Origin: Symsagittifera roscoffensis
Lineage: Eukaryota; Xenacoelomorpha; Acoela; Convolutidae
DNA: 64,000 bases
Assembly: GCF_963678635.1 (NCBI RefSeq)
Contig: NC_087062.1
Location: 87,147,845-87,211,844, forward strand
Direction of reading: 5' to 3'
The notes beneath the pieces are model-generated. The model had not been told where the DNA came from. It saw nothing but the letters and a program-made list of their open reading frames with translations, and ran no database searches. This document shows positions 1 to 11,489 of this stretch, one piece after another; positions within the stretch are counted from its first letter, which is position 1; every line of letters starts with the position of its first letter. A program made the position numbers and the translations under genes.

Positions 1-499
1 TCTGACTAGCGTCTTTGGTCAATCCGCGCATTGTTCAATCTAATGCGAAGAAAAAAATTGTTCCAAATTGAATTGGGTCAAGCTAATTGGTCTAATTGTT
101 CCAACTTACGAAGAAAACGGAATATTTATGATTGGTCTGGCTTTTTTATTCAGTCAATTTTCGCCGATCAAAATAAATAAGTTAATCAACAAAAATTTTA
201 TATCCCAACAAAGATATTGGTTTTTAAGTTCAAATTTAAAAAGATCTTTTACCAACGATCATTTATTGTGATGTTCTGGGGGTTTGAAAATTGCCAAATT
301 GGCCATGTTCTGGACTAAATTATGCGCACTTTGATGAGTTTACTCATAATACCGAGAACGGCATCATGAGCCTTAAATTTGGCATCATGAGCCTATAACC
401 AATTATAGCGCAGTCAGAACATTCAGGGCTTCGCCCTGATACGAGCAGTCTTGTTTTCTAGTTAGATTTCGACGTAGATTTTGAAAAACACCAGCTTAC

Positions 500-590
500 C
501 TCACTAATCCCGCTTGGCAGTACCCGTTCGGGTTCCATTCGTCGTACCGATTGGATATTCCGTTGTCGTAAGTATCACAGTTCAGTGGGC
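500..590 (-). CDS. Putative internal coding exon, unknown protein, left-edge gene
   Basis: Read on the minus strand, this 91-nt interval is flanked by a T-rich acceptor ending in tttacag and a donor gtaagc. Its open frame starts with two leftover bases and encodes 29 complete codons, including a stretch reading NCDTYDNGISNRYDEW, then leaves two bases at the donor. The start phase exactly complements the end phase of the LDL-A exon at 2031-2112. If joined, its first cysteine sits where the last cysteine of the LDL-A module is expected. I do not recognise the rest as a named domain. The intron between the two would be 1440 bp. The gene must continue below base 1. The call rests only on splice signals, phase and cysteine placement. 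Confidence 0.4.
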
Positions 591-1032
591 CTGTAAACGA
601 TTTCATAAAAAATTAATCTGAGTGAATTGCCTCAAATCGCCGGCGTCAAAAAACCGAGAACCGCAAGGATCGAAAATTTTAAGGGGGCATTTTTTAGGTA
701 TTATTAATCTGATTGAATATTAATATTGATACTCAGTCTATCACGTCAATTATAATAATTTTCTTAACTAAACTTTTTCAAATCTTTGTTCTTCTATTTA
801 TCTCTGGTTTCAACCTGACTTCAGCTAAATCTACGTCAGCCTGACCGATATCGGCTGCAATAGTGGTACCACGTGAAAAGTCTAGATGCAAAAAACGCCT
901 TGAGCAAAAAAGATCTTTGTGCAACAAAATAACTCAGCCTAGAATGAGGGGAGATAAATCAAATCAGTATTGGAATGGGGCTGAAATTTTGAAGCTCGAA
1001 CCCGGTCTGAAACCATAGTTTAAAAATAGCCG

Positions 1033-1531
1033 GCCAAAAAAATAACCACAGAAAAACAGCGGATCAAACCCTGAAAGCCATTAACCACTTATTAGTTCTA
1101 GAGTGCAGTTTGTCCTATAACTGAGACTCTGAACCTCGATTAACAGTAAGAACTCATCAATTCAACAAACAGAAAAAAATCATCGAAATTATCTTAAAAA
1201 CATCATTAGGAAGAATTTCCATTCACACACGAGCGGATTTAGGGGGTCCCCCTTTGTACTATTTTGAGATATCCATTTTTGTCTGAGTGACACTAAAACT
1301 TTTATGATTCAATTATCATGATTCTTAATTAAAAGTCTAACAACTTTATATTTCTTATGCGCTCCTATGGTTGGAAAATTTTTCGCTCAAATATGCATTT
1401 TTCTGTTTGTTGAGTTGATGAGTTCTTAATAGCAATCGAGATTCAGAGTCTCAGTTAAAGGACAAACTGGACTAGAACTAATAAGTGGTTAATGGCTTTC
1501 AAGATTTGAACTGAGGTTTTTCTGTGGTTCC
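1033..1531. repeat. Fold-back (inverted-repeat) element
   Basis: The segment at about 1033-1175 reappears as its reverse complement at about 1392-1531, for example TTAGTTCTAG followed by GACAAACT and GAACTCATCAA read in opposite orientations. The central spacer is about 215 bp with no coding potential. The arms differ by scattered substitutions. This is typical of a non-autonomous fold-back or MITE-like element. Confidence 0.6.
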
Positions 1532-2030
1532 GACGAATTCAGGCCAGTTTTTTGTTAATTTTTCAAGCTGGCCGTTTTTTAGACAATGGGTTTGGGCCGA
1601 TTCGATGGACGTTTTTTTCAGTTTCTTTGAAAGACTGGATGGAAAATAACTCAAATTGTCTTTTTGCCCCAAGTGATAATTTGCTCACATTTCATTCCAA
1701 AAATCAACTGAAATTGTTCTTTACTGCTAAAATTTAAAATAAAATTTAGCAGTAAAGACTTAAAATGTGAATAAGTCAGTGTGGAAAAGTGAAGAAAAAT
1801 TGCCAAATTTACTTGAAACTTCCATTTCAACATTTTTTTTGGATAATTTAAATTATAAATATACGAGAGTAATTGGGAGCACTTAGTTTTAAATTTTCAA
1901 TCTATTTTTGTCAGAACTGATCGTACCATAAATGATCAAACATAATATTTGTCGCTCGTTAATAATTGATATATTTCCAATCGTGACACGAAATGACGTA
2001 AAAATAATGAAAAAAAGAGTTCACACTTAC

Positions 2031-2112
2031 TTCCGTCAACATCGGCACCTTCGTCCCAGTTATTGTCGCAGTCTTGTCTCCCGTTGCATATCCATCTCGA
2101 CGGAATGCATTG
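2031..2112 (-). CDS. Internal exon encoding C-terminal half of an LDL-receptor class A module
   Basis: This 82-nt minus-strand exon has an acceptor ttttttgcag and a donor gtaagt, starts in phase 0 and ends in phase 1. It encodes 27 residues beginning QCIPSRWICNG and continuing through DC, D and a WDEG segment. That is the classic second half of an LDL-A repeat: CIPxxWxCxGxxDCxDxxDE, with the acidic calcium-binding residues present. The first cysteines of the module would lie in an upstream exon (higher coordinate) that I did not find. LDL-A modules are extracellular ligand-binding units, so the gene encodes a secreted or membrane protein. It lies on the same strand and downstream of the DEG/ENaC exons at 16-17 kb, but continuity between them is unproven because a 10-kb retroelement relic intervenes. 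Confidence 0.65.
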
Positions 2113-2177
2113 CTGCAAAAAAAGCAACGCCATTTTTTCATGTTCATCTTCTAATATGTGAGATTAATTTTTAATAA

Positions 2178-2265
2178 TTGTTAAACGTTTATCATTATTA
2201 ATTGTTAGTCGTTAATAGTTAATCGGTATTGATCGTTAATCGTTAATCGCTAATTGTTAATAGTT
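2178..2265. repeat. Short degenerate GTTAAT-type tandem repeat
   Basis: The motif cGTTAAT or its near variants (TTAATCG, TTAATAG, TTAATTG) recurs roughly every 7-9 bases across this stretch. It looks like a decayed microsatellite and has no coding content. Confidence 0.5.
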
Positions 2266-2339
2266 TTTACTCGTTTAAATGAGATGAACTTTTATTGAAT
2301 TTCAAGTCAACAGACTAATAGAAGGAAGCTTAAAACTAC

Positions 2340-3295
2340 AGTCACAGGACATGAAATTTGCAACTTTTTGATTTTCTTCACGTTTTGTTCGTTTTCACTG
2401 CAACTATTTAAAATTCAGGTTCAAGTTTTGACAATAGGTAGATGAAACTTTTTGAAAGGCCTCAATCAGGCCAATATTTGAGAAACTTTGTTTTGAAGGC
2501 CTAAATTAGCCAGCATATCATAACTAATTTTAGAGGTGCTCATGCTTAGAAGCAATCTCACAAACAGAATAAGGAACTTGAATTTATGGGCTCAAAGTAG
2601 TTCTTTGGGAAACTCATAAGCTTGACCTACTCATTATGCTGCCTAAAAGTGACAAATAACAAAATTAACAATGTTACCTGGCTCGACGTCGAGAAACGGT
2701 CATATCTGTTTTCACGAAACCTTTACTAAAAACTCTTGGGAGCTTATCTCAGAATCCTGGACAAAAATTAGATGCCTCGAAACTGCTAATAAGACTCCTG
2801 TACTTAGATTTAGCAGTTTTTTTTCGAAATAATCGCCGAAATGGTTCTTTTCTTGACTGAACTCGATCATCAGCGCGAAATAATTAATAAAATTTTTGCT
2901 GTTTTTTCAACGCTGAACTAACTAACTCTGTTAATTTTGTTATTTCGCACTTTCAAGCAGCATAATGAGTGAGTCAACAAGTTCATTAGCTTCCCAAAGA
3001 GCCAATTCGAGCCCATGAATTCAATTTTTTTCTTGTATTTTTGTAAGTCTGTTTCCACAGCAATAACATCTCTAAAATTAGTTTTGATATTCTGGCTAAT
3101 TTACGCCTTCAAAACAAGTTTTCTTCAAATTTGGCCCGGTTAAGACCTTTCAAATAAATTCATCTACATTTTGTCAAAATTTGAACCCTTTATCTCAACT
3201 AGCCGCAGAGTAAACGAACAAAACGTGAAAAAACAATTGGTTCATTTTTTCGATGAAATCAAAAAGTTGCAACTTCTAGGTCCCGTGAGTGGACA
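2340..3295. repeat. Large fold-back element with ~340-bp arms
   Basis: The left arm (about 2340-2680) and right arm (about 2930-3295) are imperfect reverse complements. Examples are ACGTTTTGTTCGTTT against AAACGAACAAAACGT, and TAACAAAATTAAC against GTTAATTTTGTTA. The spacer is about 250 bp. No transposase is present. The element lies between the LDL-A exon and the duplicated retroelement block. Confidence 0.65.
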
Positions 3296-3960
3296 ATGAT
3301 CAGATTTTACTAGTTTTTCAGAAATAATTATATGATACTTGTAAACTTCATTTTATTTTATGTTATATATTATATTAAATCTTAAATTAGATGTTACATT
3401 AGATATTATTTATACAGATGCTATATTTGATATTATATATTATAGTTTTTCGAGCAGGCAGAAATGGAAAAAAATTTAGAAAATCATGGTATGTAAAACT
3501 TTCAGTTTTTGTCTTGATTGATGTTCAATTTTAAGAAAACACACCCTGCAAAAGAAAATAGCCGGCTGTAAAAAACTTTTTAAAACTTTTCTATCAGCAA
3601 AAAGGAGCCGACAAAATTTGAGTAAATTCTCGCAGGGCCGAAAACAAAGCTATTCAAAAAAAGATTTTGAGCTCAAAAATATTGAAAATTTGTTTATATT
3701 TCTTATTTTGTGTGTTTCCGTGGGAGAAGAAGGGGCAAAAAAATTGGGCCAATAAGCCGATGAAATCAAAAAGTTGCAACTTCTAGGTCCCGTGAGTCTA
3801 CAATGATGATCAGATTTTACTAGTTTTTCAGAAATAATTATATGCTACTTGTAAAATTCATTTTATTTTATGTTATATATTATTTTAAATTTTATGTTTG
3901 TGTGTTTCCGTGGGAAAAGAAGGGGCGAAAAAATTGGGCCAATAAGCCGATGAAAAAAAA
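3253..3960. repeat. Overlapping direct repeats
   Basis: A ~115-bp segment at 3253-3370, containing caacttctaggtcccgtgag and a tttactagtttttcag block, recurs at 3759-3874. A second repeat containing tgtgtttccgtggga occurs at 3711 and again at 3901, 190 bases apart. The first repeat is the outer edge of the right arm of the preceding fold-back, so this is a local duplication of that element's end. There is no gene content. Confidence 0.6.
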
Positions 3961-4601
3961 AACAAAGTCAGCGGTAGTACATTTACAAATTACTGGAATA
4001 AATCAGAAATATTTGCAATTTTAGTGAAAACTCTGATGTGGTAACTGAGCCAAAAAAAAAATAATCCAACATTAATCAAATAAACGATGAGCCGACAAAA
4101 TTTTCAATTTGAAAAAAAGCCTGACCGATCTTAAATCTACTACTTTTGCTGCCCCAGGCTCATTCGTTTTTTCAAGGTCCAATGAGTCACATCGGACAAA
4201 AATTTGAATTGTTATGAATCAAGCTAGCAAGTGATTCCAGTTTACAAATTGTTATGTTATAAGTGTCCATATTCCTCGTTGATAACGCTTGCTTTTTGCA
4301 TCCGTAATAATTATAGTAGATAGTAAATCTTATAGTTAGACTGCCAGTTTTTTGGTAGGTTAGTTACTTAAATGTACATGTGAAATTTTTTCTGTTCATA
4401 AAATTTTTCTTGGTAAATTTTTATTTGCATTATGAGCCATGTTTTCCGAAATCATATAGTAATATGACTTGGGAAAAAATGTCTCACAACAAAAATCAAA
4501 TGTTAACCAAAAAAATTCTGAAGTGGGATCAGAGAAAGCGTTTTGGGTTAAGCACAAACTTGAATCATTTCACGCGCACTGTCAGAATATTTCAAAATTC
4601 G

Positions 4602-4925
4602 GTCGAACATGGTCAAAACGTATCAAACTTTGATAGAGCACAATTGAAACATACCTCGGGCTCGGTCAAAAATACTTCAAGCAAGAAAGTCGAAACATAT
4701 TTAAATTTGGTCGTGATAGTCAAAATGTACCGAATTTTAATGCTGAGACGGGTTAAACATATGTTGCTTGGCCGAGCGCGGTCGAGGACATTTATTTTCT
4801 GTCGAGATGGTGAAAAAAAATCCGAATACGATCTAGATGGTCGAAACATACTAAGTTTAAGCGGATACGGTCAAAACTTACCACTTTTTGGTCGAGTAAA
4901 TATTCTCTTATCCTCTTATCAGAAA
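4602..4925 (+). repeat. Degenerate ~30-35-bp repeats with core GGTCGAAACATA (copy 1; copy 2 at 9341-9664)
   Basis: Variants of ggtc(g/a)aaaca recur through this stretch, for example ggtcgaacatgg, ggtcaaaacgta, agtcgaaacata, ggtcgaaacata and ggtcaaaactta, at intervals of roughly 30-40 bases with AT-rich filler. A long open frame runs through it only because the repeats lack stops. I see no protein domain. Confidence 0.5.
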
Positions 4926-4934
4926 TCGTATCAC

Positions 4935-4991
4935 GGGGGGGATGGGGGGATGGGGGGATGGGGAATGGGGGATGGGGAGGATGGGGGGAGA
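4935..4991 (+). repeat. G-rich GGGGGAT-type tract (copy 1)
   Basis: About eight runs of four or more guanines separated by AT, A or AAT lie within 57 bases (gatggggggatgggg pattern). On the plus strand this has strong potential to form intramolecular G-quadruplexes. It forms part of the duplicated unit. Confidence 0.8.
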
Positions 4992-5589
4992 GAAGTGAGA
5001 AGTTGTAGACGAACCATTGAGTTTTTACATAGTGTTTGATATTCGGCGCAGACTATGTTACTATATGTGATATCGTAGTCCTGGCCGAGGGAGTTGAACA
5101 TAGATCCTTTCACCGAACTGTCCAATTCTGCCAATACTTCAAACCTTAAAAGATGGAAAATTCTTGAAAATAAATAAAATATTGACAACTCTCTAACCAT
5201 ATTCTTGAAAATCTTGGTAATTCTAACGCTTATAATATAGTGCTGCTTGAGAAAATACGAAAAAAGTTATGAGCCTAACGCGTGGTATCTCCTTTTTTCT
5301 TGCAACTAATGCCGTTGCTAAGTTTTTCATGCTAAGGCGTTACAATAATTTGCTACTTCAGACACTCGAAGATCTTTTGCTGCCTGTCGGAGATTAAAAT
5401 ATCCATATCCAGTTTTTCAAAAAAAAAAAACAATCTTGGCAAGTTTTTTCGTGCATAATAATTTAGTTTCAAGCATAATAATAGCTTTTGTTCCATTGTT
5501 AAAAAAAGCTGCAATTTTTAATGCATAAGATGATTTTTTAATCAAGTCTTTTTTCAACTATTTAACTGAGCGTGTTTTACGGAAAGACT

Positions 5590-5636
5590 CTTGTTAACTA
5601 TCCACCCCTATTGCAATAAGGGGGATAGTTAACAAG
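5590..5636. repeat. Perfectly nested ~20-bp stem hairpin (copy 1; copy 2 at 10329-10375)
   Basis: CTTGTTAACTATCC and its reverse complement GGATAGTTAACAAG flank a short CCCTA/TTGCAA/TAGGG-like centre, giving a nearly perfect stem of about 20 bp. Copy 2 carries one stem mismatch (gttagcaag). A related half-motif, gggggatattaacaag, occurs near 16502. Confidence 0.7.
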
Positions 5637-6059
5637 GTACAAAATCCGCATATGCTTAAATGTTCAATTCTTTCTTTATAGGGGGTAGGGGGCAGCACTG
5701 ACAAAAACGGTTTCGGATCGATTTAAGTTGACTTTAAATCGATTTTAATTTTAAATCGATCCAAATTGATTAACAATGTACATTTTACAAATTTAAATGG
5801 ATTTTAAATCGATCTTTTTTGAACCGTTTGAATCAATTTAAGTGTCTAAAAAATAAAAAATAAAATGGCTTGGGTAGATTTTCTGACTCACTAAAATCAG
5901 TATTTTTGCTAACACGGCAAAAAAAACAAATGCGTAACAAAATAGCCAAACGAGCCGGGGAAATCTGCGATGTCTGAACAATTTTCCCGGGGTACATACA
6001 ATTCACGTGGGCAACAAAAACAACAGACAAGCCAAAACAAAACCTGATAGAAATATGGC

Positions 6060-6749
6060 AGATATATTGGACCAAACCACTTGATGTCATGTCCAGCAAA
6101 AGACAAAATCTGCACAAAATGTGCCAAACGAGGTGAACTTGCAAAAGTATGTAGATCAATAAATGTTAACTACATGCAAAAAACCGGCAATCATCAACTA
6201 GAGCATTCCATCGTCCCAGAAGACAAAAATGACCTAGTAGCCTATTCCGAATTCATGTCGGCAAACGGTTGGGAGGAAAACCCTCAGGACAACTTTACCG
6301 TTTTGGCGATATCAGAAGCAATCGAAATTCGAAACTCAATAAACATACAAGAAGATCTAAATACAAGACATAAAATACAACTAAAGACAAATTCAGACGA
6401 CCTGTTCGCCATCGCAGATTCAGGAAGCCCTATGTCCTTTCTAAACGAAAAAACGGTAGAAGGAGTACGCCAAAACGATCGCTCTACATTATTTAAACTC
6501 ATCCGACCCGAAACTTCACATGTTTTAATGGAAAACCATTGTTCCAATAGGGCGGTTTTCATTGCGGTGGAATCCCGAGGTTGGATAATCCAATCGGCTC
6601 CGTTTATTATTGTAGACGACCAGAAGGCAAATATAATTGGGCAGAACACCCTATCAAAAACTGGTAACAAACTCGCACAAGACAAGCAAAGAAGAAAAAG
6701 CAGACAAGGAACTAAAAAAATGGGCTATAAAGAACTTTCAGTAACTTAG
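6060..6749 (+). pseudogene. Gypsy-like nucleocapsid-protease remnant (copy 1)
   Basis: The frame contains CPAKDKICTKCAKRGELAKVC, a pair of retroviral zinc knuckles in which the histidine of the second is replaced by glutamate. About 90 residues later comes AIADSGSPMSFL, the aspartic-protease active-site loop. These are consecutive domains of a Ty3/Gypsy Gag-Pol polyprotein. An in-frame stop lies just upstream (near 6045) and the frame closes at 6749, directly before the RT frame. The substituted knuckle and disrupted frame make it a relic. The gag capsid part is not recognisable upstream. Confidence 0.75.
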
Positions 6750-6750
6750 C

Positions 6751-7340
6751 GTGAGAATCGGAAAATCAAAAAACCACGTGATGCGAGCTCAATTCCTTCA
6801 GGATATCAATCCGATCGAACAAAAAAGCCGAAGAATACCCATTCATCTACAAGAACGAGTGGAAGCGAAACTAAATAAACTAAAAGATCAAAAGCATATC
6901 AAAAAGCTTGATGAATTTTCAGACAAACAATTCATCAGCCCAATGGTCATAATGTTCAAAAAAGATCAAATAGCCAAACTTGCTCTAGAATCCAAGAAAA
7001 TTAATAATTTCATACACAAAAAAAACACCAAATGACAAATATTGATTTTTTATTGGACAAAATCGCACAAATCATCAAAGCGGATGAAAAACAGAAAGTT
7101 ATCTTCACAGCCCTTAATTTTATTTCGCATATTCACAAATCCCGCGATAAGGAAATAAGATCAAGGTAATTTCAGCTTGATAGGAGGAAAAGCTACAGGA
7201 ACATACCATTTCCAAACGTGTTTCTAAGGCCTCACGGATATGCCGGCACAATTACAGAAGGCCATTTATCTCACATTAACAAATTGTGAAAATACGTTTG
7301 CTTACCTTGATGACATGCTAATTGTAACAAAAGATTCTTA
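6751..7340 (+). pseudogene. Gypsy-like reverse transcriptase remnant (copy 1)
   Basis: The first frame (6751-7035) resembles the RT N-terminus: a RRIPIHLQERVEAKL segment, then ISPMVIMFKKD. At 7034 the reading shifts, and homology resumes with a NIDFLLDKIAQII segment and a degenerate catalytic motif A region. Near 7290-7340, FAYLDDMLIVTKDS shows the YxDD catalytic box. Frameshifts and stops separate these pieces and part of the palm is missing, so no functional RT can be made. The arrangement follows the usual Gypsy order protease-RT-RNase H. Confidence 0.75.
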
Positions 7341-7539
7341 ATATACACACACACAACTAATACATTAAGTATTTAATAAACTGATTGACAAAAATGAACA
7401 ATCTCACTGGAAAAAGGCAAGCTTGCGTGCGAACAAGTCAAGTGATTGGGTTAGAAAACAAGCAGCGAATCTTCAATACCACGACCACGAAAAAAATCAA
7501 AAGCAACCTTCAAGCTCTGCCCCCCAAAAACTTTTGAAC

Positions 7540-8070
7540 ATTTAAAAACGTCTTGATTCAATAAACCACTTACCTCGATACATCCCAAATCTTGCAAAAA
7601 CAGCATCTACATTAAAACCACTGCCAATAAAATACTCAAAACAAACATTTCAACCAGAATATAGATACTCGGGTAGATTTTGACGCATCTGTATTTGGGG
7701 TAGGGGCTAGCTTAGAGCAGAACACAAGCGTAGGCTGGGTAGCATAAGCATACGCTTCAAGATTCCTAAATTCACCAGAAAAGAAATAATTGGTGAATGA
7801 ATTAGAACTATTAACCATTTGTTTGGGCCATCAAACTTTTCAAATGTTATCTTCAAGGAAAAAAATTCGCAGTCATTACAGATCACCAAGCTTTGATAAG
7901 CGTTTAACGCCAGAGAACAATCAAAGACTAGCCAAAGTAGGCTCACTAGGTAGATCGATAGATTAATACCATTAACATTTGAGATCAAACACACAGCGGG
8001 AACAAAGATGGGACTAATAGACTATGTGTCCAGAAACCCGGTAGGATTAGCTCTACCCACCCCTCCCCAA
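7540..8070 (+). pseudogene. Gypsy-like RNase H remnant and tether (copy 1)
   Basis: In one frame I read FDASVFGVGASLEQNTSVGW, then AYASRFLNSPEKK, then NELELL. These are the first Asp block, the linker and the Glu of retroelement RNase H. Around 8005-8045 comes DYVSRNPVGLALP, the post-RNase H motif common in Gypsy elements. At least two in-frame stops (near 7746 and 7788) disrupt it. The connection to the preceding RT is frameshifted. Confidence 0.7.
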
Positions 8071-8256
8071 CGAGTACGACGAGGAATTTGTTTTTCGCGT
8101 CAATTAACTCTTTTATTTCAAACAATGAATTGATTGACAACGTGAAAGCGCGCGGAATATAAGATGAACGAAACAGCTCAATGAACATGTCAAGGGCAAT
8201 TCACACATTCAAAACATAACACAGGCGGTCATTCAATTCAGAACGGAAAAAATCAC

Positions 8257-8718
8257 TTGACCAATTTCACTTTTCAAAATCAGCAGACAAGATTGATGAA
8301 TAAGCAGATTATCAATTTCTTTACAAAACCCAAAGTCAAGAACGAAACAAGGAGAGGACAAAATCATGAAAACGGATTCATCCCTGATAGTGCACGGACC
8401 AGAGGAGAAGGCAGTTCGTCGAACATAACCCCCATACGACGCAAACCGACAATTACTTGGAGAGGAGAGTCCGAACGGGAAGAGAGCCTATCAGACCCAC
8501 GCTGGTATAGAGGGACGCCAAAAAACAACTTACGAACGCTGAACAACTCATCCCAGGACAACAAGCCCGTTACCTACAACAACAAGATCGCCACACGATA
8601 TAAAAGAGGCCACACAAGATACACTAACGCAAAATGCAGATTCAAAAACCTGCGAAAAACGAACCACACCCGGCCGGATAAACAGCCAAAAGGTCAGCGA
8701 ATCAAATTCCGCCGATAA
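8257..8718 (+). other. 153-codon open frame in RNase H-integrase linker (copy 1)
   Basis: An open frame of 153 codons, rich in Arg, Asn, Thr and Lys, lies between the RNase H and integrase remnants. It is preserved open in copy 2 (12994-13455) with a handful of substitutions. No domain is recognised. Given decay on both sides it may be chance or a poorly conserved linker of the polyprotein. Confidence 0.3.
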
Positions 8719-9019
8719 GACCAGTAGCCCACCAAAAACGAAGGAAACCGAAAAGGGTTGAGAGAAAAGAGAATCAGCAACACAGACGACAAAAAGTCAA
8801 ACCTCGAAAAATATGCAATCCCAGAGAGAGCTCACAGTGGAGGTCAACGAGCAGTACGAATACTTCGTTAGTAAAGTCCACCCTCAACAAGTTGGCTCAG
8901 AAGAAACGTCACCCAACGAGGCACCGCCAACAACGTCCAACAGTCAAATAGCAAGTGTCGTAAAAATACAGACAAAGCCACCGCAACGGAGATAGAAGAG
9001 GGCACATCTCTTTACCAAA

Positions 9020-9340
9020 AAAGACTGCAACAGTCATGGGGTTCAAATGTATTTTCGCGGCCACCAGCAAGGAGGAAACATCAAACCGATAGTAAAGTTT
9101 GTCCAAAAACTCGACTGGGAGGCGCTACGAATCGCATATGGCGATTACTGGTATTATGTTTGAAACAGGCTGCACGTCAAGGACGACTTGGTACTTATAG
9201 ACGAACGGATCATCATCCCGCAGCAGTTGCGCCAAGTAATTCTGGATAGTTTTTATTTGACGCACCCGGGAGCGGTGGCAATGCTGGACATGAGTGAAAA
9301 CATCTGATTCCCGCACATTCACCGCACAATCGTCCAAATG
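9020..9340 (+). pseudogene. Integrase zinc-binding region remnant (copy 1, cut at duplication junction)
   Basis: Frames in this stretch read DDLVLIDERIIIPQQLRQVI then LTHPGAVAMLDMSENI, a stop, and FPHIHRTIVQM. This matches the N-terminal HHCC domain of Gypsy-type integrases, with HPG as its second histidine. The first histidine appears replaced by Tyr (DSFYLTHPG), and a stop sits where a conserved Trp is expected. The copy ends at the tandem junction before the CxxC pair. Confidence 0.65.
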
Positions 9341-9673
9341 GTCGAACATGGTCAAAACGTATCAAACTTTGATAGAGCACAATTGAAACATACCTCGGGC
9401 TCGGTCAAAAATACTTCAAGCAAGAAAGTCGAAACATATTTAAATTTGGTCGTGATAGTCAAAATGTACCGAATTTTAATGCTGAGACGGGTTAAACATA
9501 TGTTGCTTGGCCGAGCGCGGTCGAGGACATTTATTTTCTGTCGAGATGGTGAAAAAAAATCCGAATACGATCTAGATGGTCGAAACATACTAAGTTTAAG
9601 CGGATACGGTCAAAACTTACCACTTTTTGGTCGAGTAAATATTCTCTTATCCTCTTATCAGAAATCGTATCAC

Positions 9674-9730
9674 GGGGGGGATGGGGGGATGGGGGGATGG
9701 GGGATGGGGGATGGGGAGGATGGGGGGAGA
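9674..9730 (+). repeat. G-rich GGGGGAT-type tract (copy 2)
   Basis: Second copy of the tract at 4935-4991, with a small sequence difference in one spacer (gatgggggatgg against gatggggaatgg). Confidence 0.8.
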
Positions 9731-10798
9731 GAAGTGAGAAGTTGTAGACGAACCATTGAGTTTTTACATAGTGTTTGATATTCGGCGCAGAGTATGTTAC
9801 TATATGTGATATCGTAGTCCTGGCCGAGGGAGTTGAACATAGATCCTTTCACCGAACTGTCCAATTCTGCCAATACTTCAAACCTTAAAAGATGGAAAAT
9901 TCTTGAAAATAAATAAAATATTGACAACTCTCTAACCATATTCTTGAAAATCTTGGTAATTCTAACGCTTATAATATAGTGCTGCTTGAGAAAATACGAA
10001 AAAAGTTATGAGCCTAACGCGTGGTATCTCCTTTTTTCTTGCAACTAATGCCGTTGCTAAGTTTTTCATGCTAAGTCGTTACAATAATTTGCTACTTCAG
10101 ACACTCGAAGATCTTTTGCTGCCTGTCGGAGATTAAAATATCCATATCCAGTTTTTCAAAAAAAAAAAACAATCTTGGCAAGTTTTTTCGCGCATAATAA
10201 TTTAGTTTCAAGCATAATAATAGCTTTTGTTCCATTGTTAAAAAAAGCTGCAATTTTTAATGCATAAGATGATTTTTTAATCAAGTCTTTTTTCAACTAT
10301 TTAACTGAGCGTGTTTTACGGAAAGACTCTTGTTAACTATCCACCCCTATTGCAATAAGGGGGATAGTTAGCAAGGTACAAAATCCGCATATGCTTAAAT
10401 GTTCAATTCTTTCTTTATAGGGGGTAGGGGGCAGCACTGACAAAAACGGTTTCGGATCGATTTAAGTTGACTTTAAATCGATTTTAATTTTAAATCGATC
10501 CAAATTGATTAACAATGTACATTTTACAAATTTAAATGGATTTTAAATCGATCTTTTTTGAACCGTTTGAATCAATTTAAGTGTCTAAAAAATAAAAAAT
10601 AAAATGGCTTGGGTAGATTTTCTGACTCACTAAAATCAGTATTTTTGCTAACACGGCAAAAAAAACAAATGCGTAACAAAATAGCCAAACGAGCCGGGGA
10701 AATCTGCGATGTCTGAACAATTTTCCCGGGGTACATACAATTCACGTGGGCAACAAAAACAACAGACAAGCCAAAACAAAACCTGATAAAAATATGGC

Positions 10799-11488
10799 AG
10801 ATATATTGGACCAAACCACTTGATGTCATGTCCAGCAAAAGACAAAATCTGCACAAAATGTGCCAAACGAGGTGAACTTGCAAAAGTATGTAGATCAATA
10901 AATGTTAACTACATGCAAAAAACCGGCAATCATCAACTAGAGCATTCCATCGTCCCAGAAGACAAAAATGACCTAGTAGCCTATTCCGAATTCATGTCGG
11001 CAAACGGTTGGGAGGAAAACCCTCAGGACAACTTTACCGTTTTGGCGATATCAGAAGCAATCGAAATTCGAAACTCAATAAACATACAAGAAGATCTAAA
11101 TACAAGACATAAAATACAACTAAAGACGAATTCAGACGACCTGTTCGCCATCGCAGATTCAGGAAGCCCTATGTCCTTTCTAAACGAAAAAACGGTAGAA
11201 GGAGTACGCCAAAACGATCGCTCTACATTATTTAAACTCATCCGACCCGAAATTTCACATGTTTTAATGGAACACCATTGTTCCAATAGGGCGGTTTTCA
11301 TTGCGGTGGAATCCCGAGGTTGGATAATCCAATCGGCTCCGTTTATTATTGTAGACGAGCAGAAGGCAAATATAATTGGGCAGAACACCCTATCAAAAAC
11401 TGGTAACAAACTCGCACAAGACAAGCAAAGAAGAAAAAGCAGACAAGGAACTAAAAAAATGGGCTATGAAGAACTTTCAGTAACTTAG
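10799..11488 (+). pseudogene. Gypsy-like nucleocapsid-protease remnant (copy 2)
   Basis: Counterpart of 6060-6749, with the same altered second zinc knuckle (GELAKVC) and the same AIADSGSPMSFL protease loop. It differs by a few residues, for example EQ for DQ near residue 181 and E for K near the C-terminus. The shared lesions date the duplication after inactivation. Confidence 0.75.
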
Positions 11489-11489
11489 C

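Larger units (their letters stand above)
4602..9340 (+). repeat. Tandem duplication unit 1 (4739 bp) of a decayed Gypsy-like element
   Basis: This block is followed immediately by a second copy (9341-14076). Corresponding sites are offset by 4739 bases at the left and 4736 at the right. The copies differ only by scattered substitutions and small indels, such as a 4-bp loss near 12247. The junction caaatg/gtcgaacatgg joins the right end of the unit directly to its left end. Both copies carry the same disabling stops and frameshifts, so the duplication postdates loss of function. The unit holds a degenerate short repeat, a G-rich tract, a hairpin, then Gypsy-like nucleocapsid, protease, RT, RNase H and integrase remnants. 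Confidence 0.93.

Noticed and set aside
4380-5039. 219-codon plus-strand open frame
   Set aside because: It runs through a degenerate short repeat and a G-rich tract, yielding GDGGMGGWGMGDGEDGG-type sequence. No domain, and its latter part is simply repeated at 9338-9778 with the duplication.
5833-6159. 108-codon minus-strand frame (and copy at 10572-10898)
   Set aside because: Antisense to the Gypsy nucleocapsid region, with no domain.
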